Assembly: GCA_015522645.1 (NCBI GenBank)
Contig: WALV01000056.1
Location: 1-36,282 of the forward strand
Reading direction: 5' to 3'
Source of the DNA: Candidatus Tiamatella sp.
Lineage (GTDB): Archaea; Thermoproteota; Thermoprotei_A; Sulfolobales; Acidilobaceae
Length of the DNA stretch: 36,282 bases
Both the position numbers and the translations under genes were made by a program. Of this stretch, positions 36,182 through 36,282 are shown piece after piece. Under the pieces are notes generated by a model that worked only from the letters and a program-made list of their open reading frames with translations, was not told the origin of the DNA and did not search any database. The first letter of the stretch is position 1, and each line of letters begins with the position of its first letter.

Positions 36182-36282
36182 ATGAATTGGCTGGAATTAA
36201 ATTCAGTAGAATCGCGTAGCTCCTTATCCTATATACTATCTAGTTCCTCCCTAGCTGGTAAACGAGTCTATCTGTCAGGAAC
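36182..36282 (+). CDS. start of an unidentified gene, cut by the window end
   Basis: An open frame begins at ATG 36182, ten bases after GGGGT, and runs to the edge with no stop (33 codons, starting MNWLELNSVESRSSLSYIL). It is on the same strand as the integrase gene, 51 bp after it, so it is probably element-encoded. It is too short to assign. Confidence 0.45.
   Translation, partial: MNWLELNSVESRSSLSYILSSSSLAGKRVYLSG

Overview
The window comes from a hyperthermophilic crenarchaeon, most likely of the order Desulfurococcales. The evidence is: one intact RpoB beside split RpoA'/RpoA'' in the order rpoH-rpoB-rpoA1-rpoA2-rpl30e-nusA-rps12; glycerol-1-phosphate dehydrogenase for archaeal ether lipids; two proteasome beta genes; FttA/aCPSF1; Lsm; NOG1; a Nip7-like protein; GC-rich stable RNAs in a moderate-GC protein-coding background; very frequent TTG/GTG starts; and a tRNA intron with a bulge-helix-bulge (BHB) motif. 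The species cannot be read from the sequence. Genes are tightly packed and several convergent pairs overlap by 11-39 bp.

Layout. 1-~190 is the 3' end of 23S rRNA, followed by a structured trailer and a XerA-type recombinase. 1286-2459 (minus) is tRNA-Leu(CAA) followed by an acyl-CoA dehydrogenase. 2617-5773 holds a short TFB-like zinc-ribbon protein, NOG1, rtcA and nadM. 5838-8116 is an RNA and protein maturation group: NSUN methyltransferase, Nip7-like PUA protein, FKBP. 8106-16367 holds G1P dehydrogenase, psmB, FttA, an MCT-1-like PUA protein, Lsm, L37e, an Xaa-Pro peptidase, a second psmB, endonuclease V and a DUF357-FAD synthase fusion. 16466-16573 is an intron-bearing tRNA-Lys(UUU). 16704-28224 is the RNA polymerase/translation cluster ending with EF-1A, interrupted by an antisense DUF151 gene. 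28376-28860 is an inverted rps10-tRNA-Ser(UGA) block. 28988-33316 holds methionine aminopeptidase, a DUF1512 membrane protein, a small membrane protein, 5S rRNA and MetRS. 33373-36282 is accessory-like: tRNA-Asn, an orphan tRNA 3' half behind a structured RNA segment, an enoyl-CoA hydratase, tRNA-Val(CAC) and an SSV/pNOB8-like integrase at what looks like the left edge of an integrated element that continues past the window.

Functional picture. Most genes make the transcription and translation machinery: RNA polymerase, the FttA termination nuclease, ribosomal proteins L30e, L37e, S7, S10 and S12, EF-1A, tRNAs, MetRS and methionine removal. Others mature RNA and ribosomes or turn over protein. 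The most unusual parts are (i) the orphan tRNA 3' half, whose upstream bases fit a trans-spliced BHB partner with anticodon CTY (Lys CUU or Arg CCU), (ii) a variable-loop intron in tRNA-Lys(UUU), (iii) a second proteasome beta subunit with Ser in place of catalytic Thr1 and a compensatory-looking Ser-to-Thr change elsewhere in the active site, and (iv) the block inversion of rps10-tRNA-Ser.
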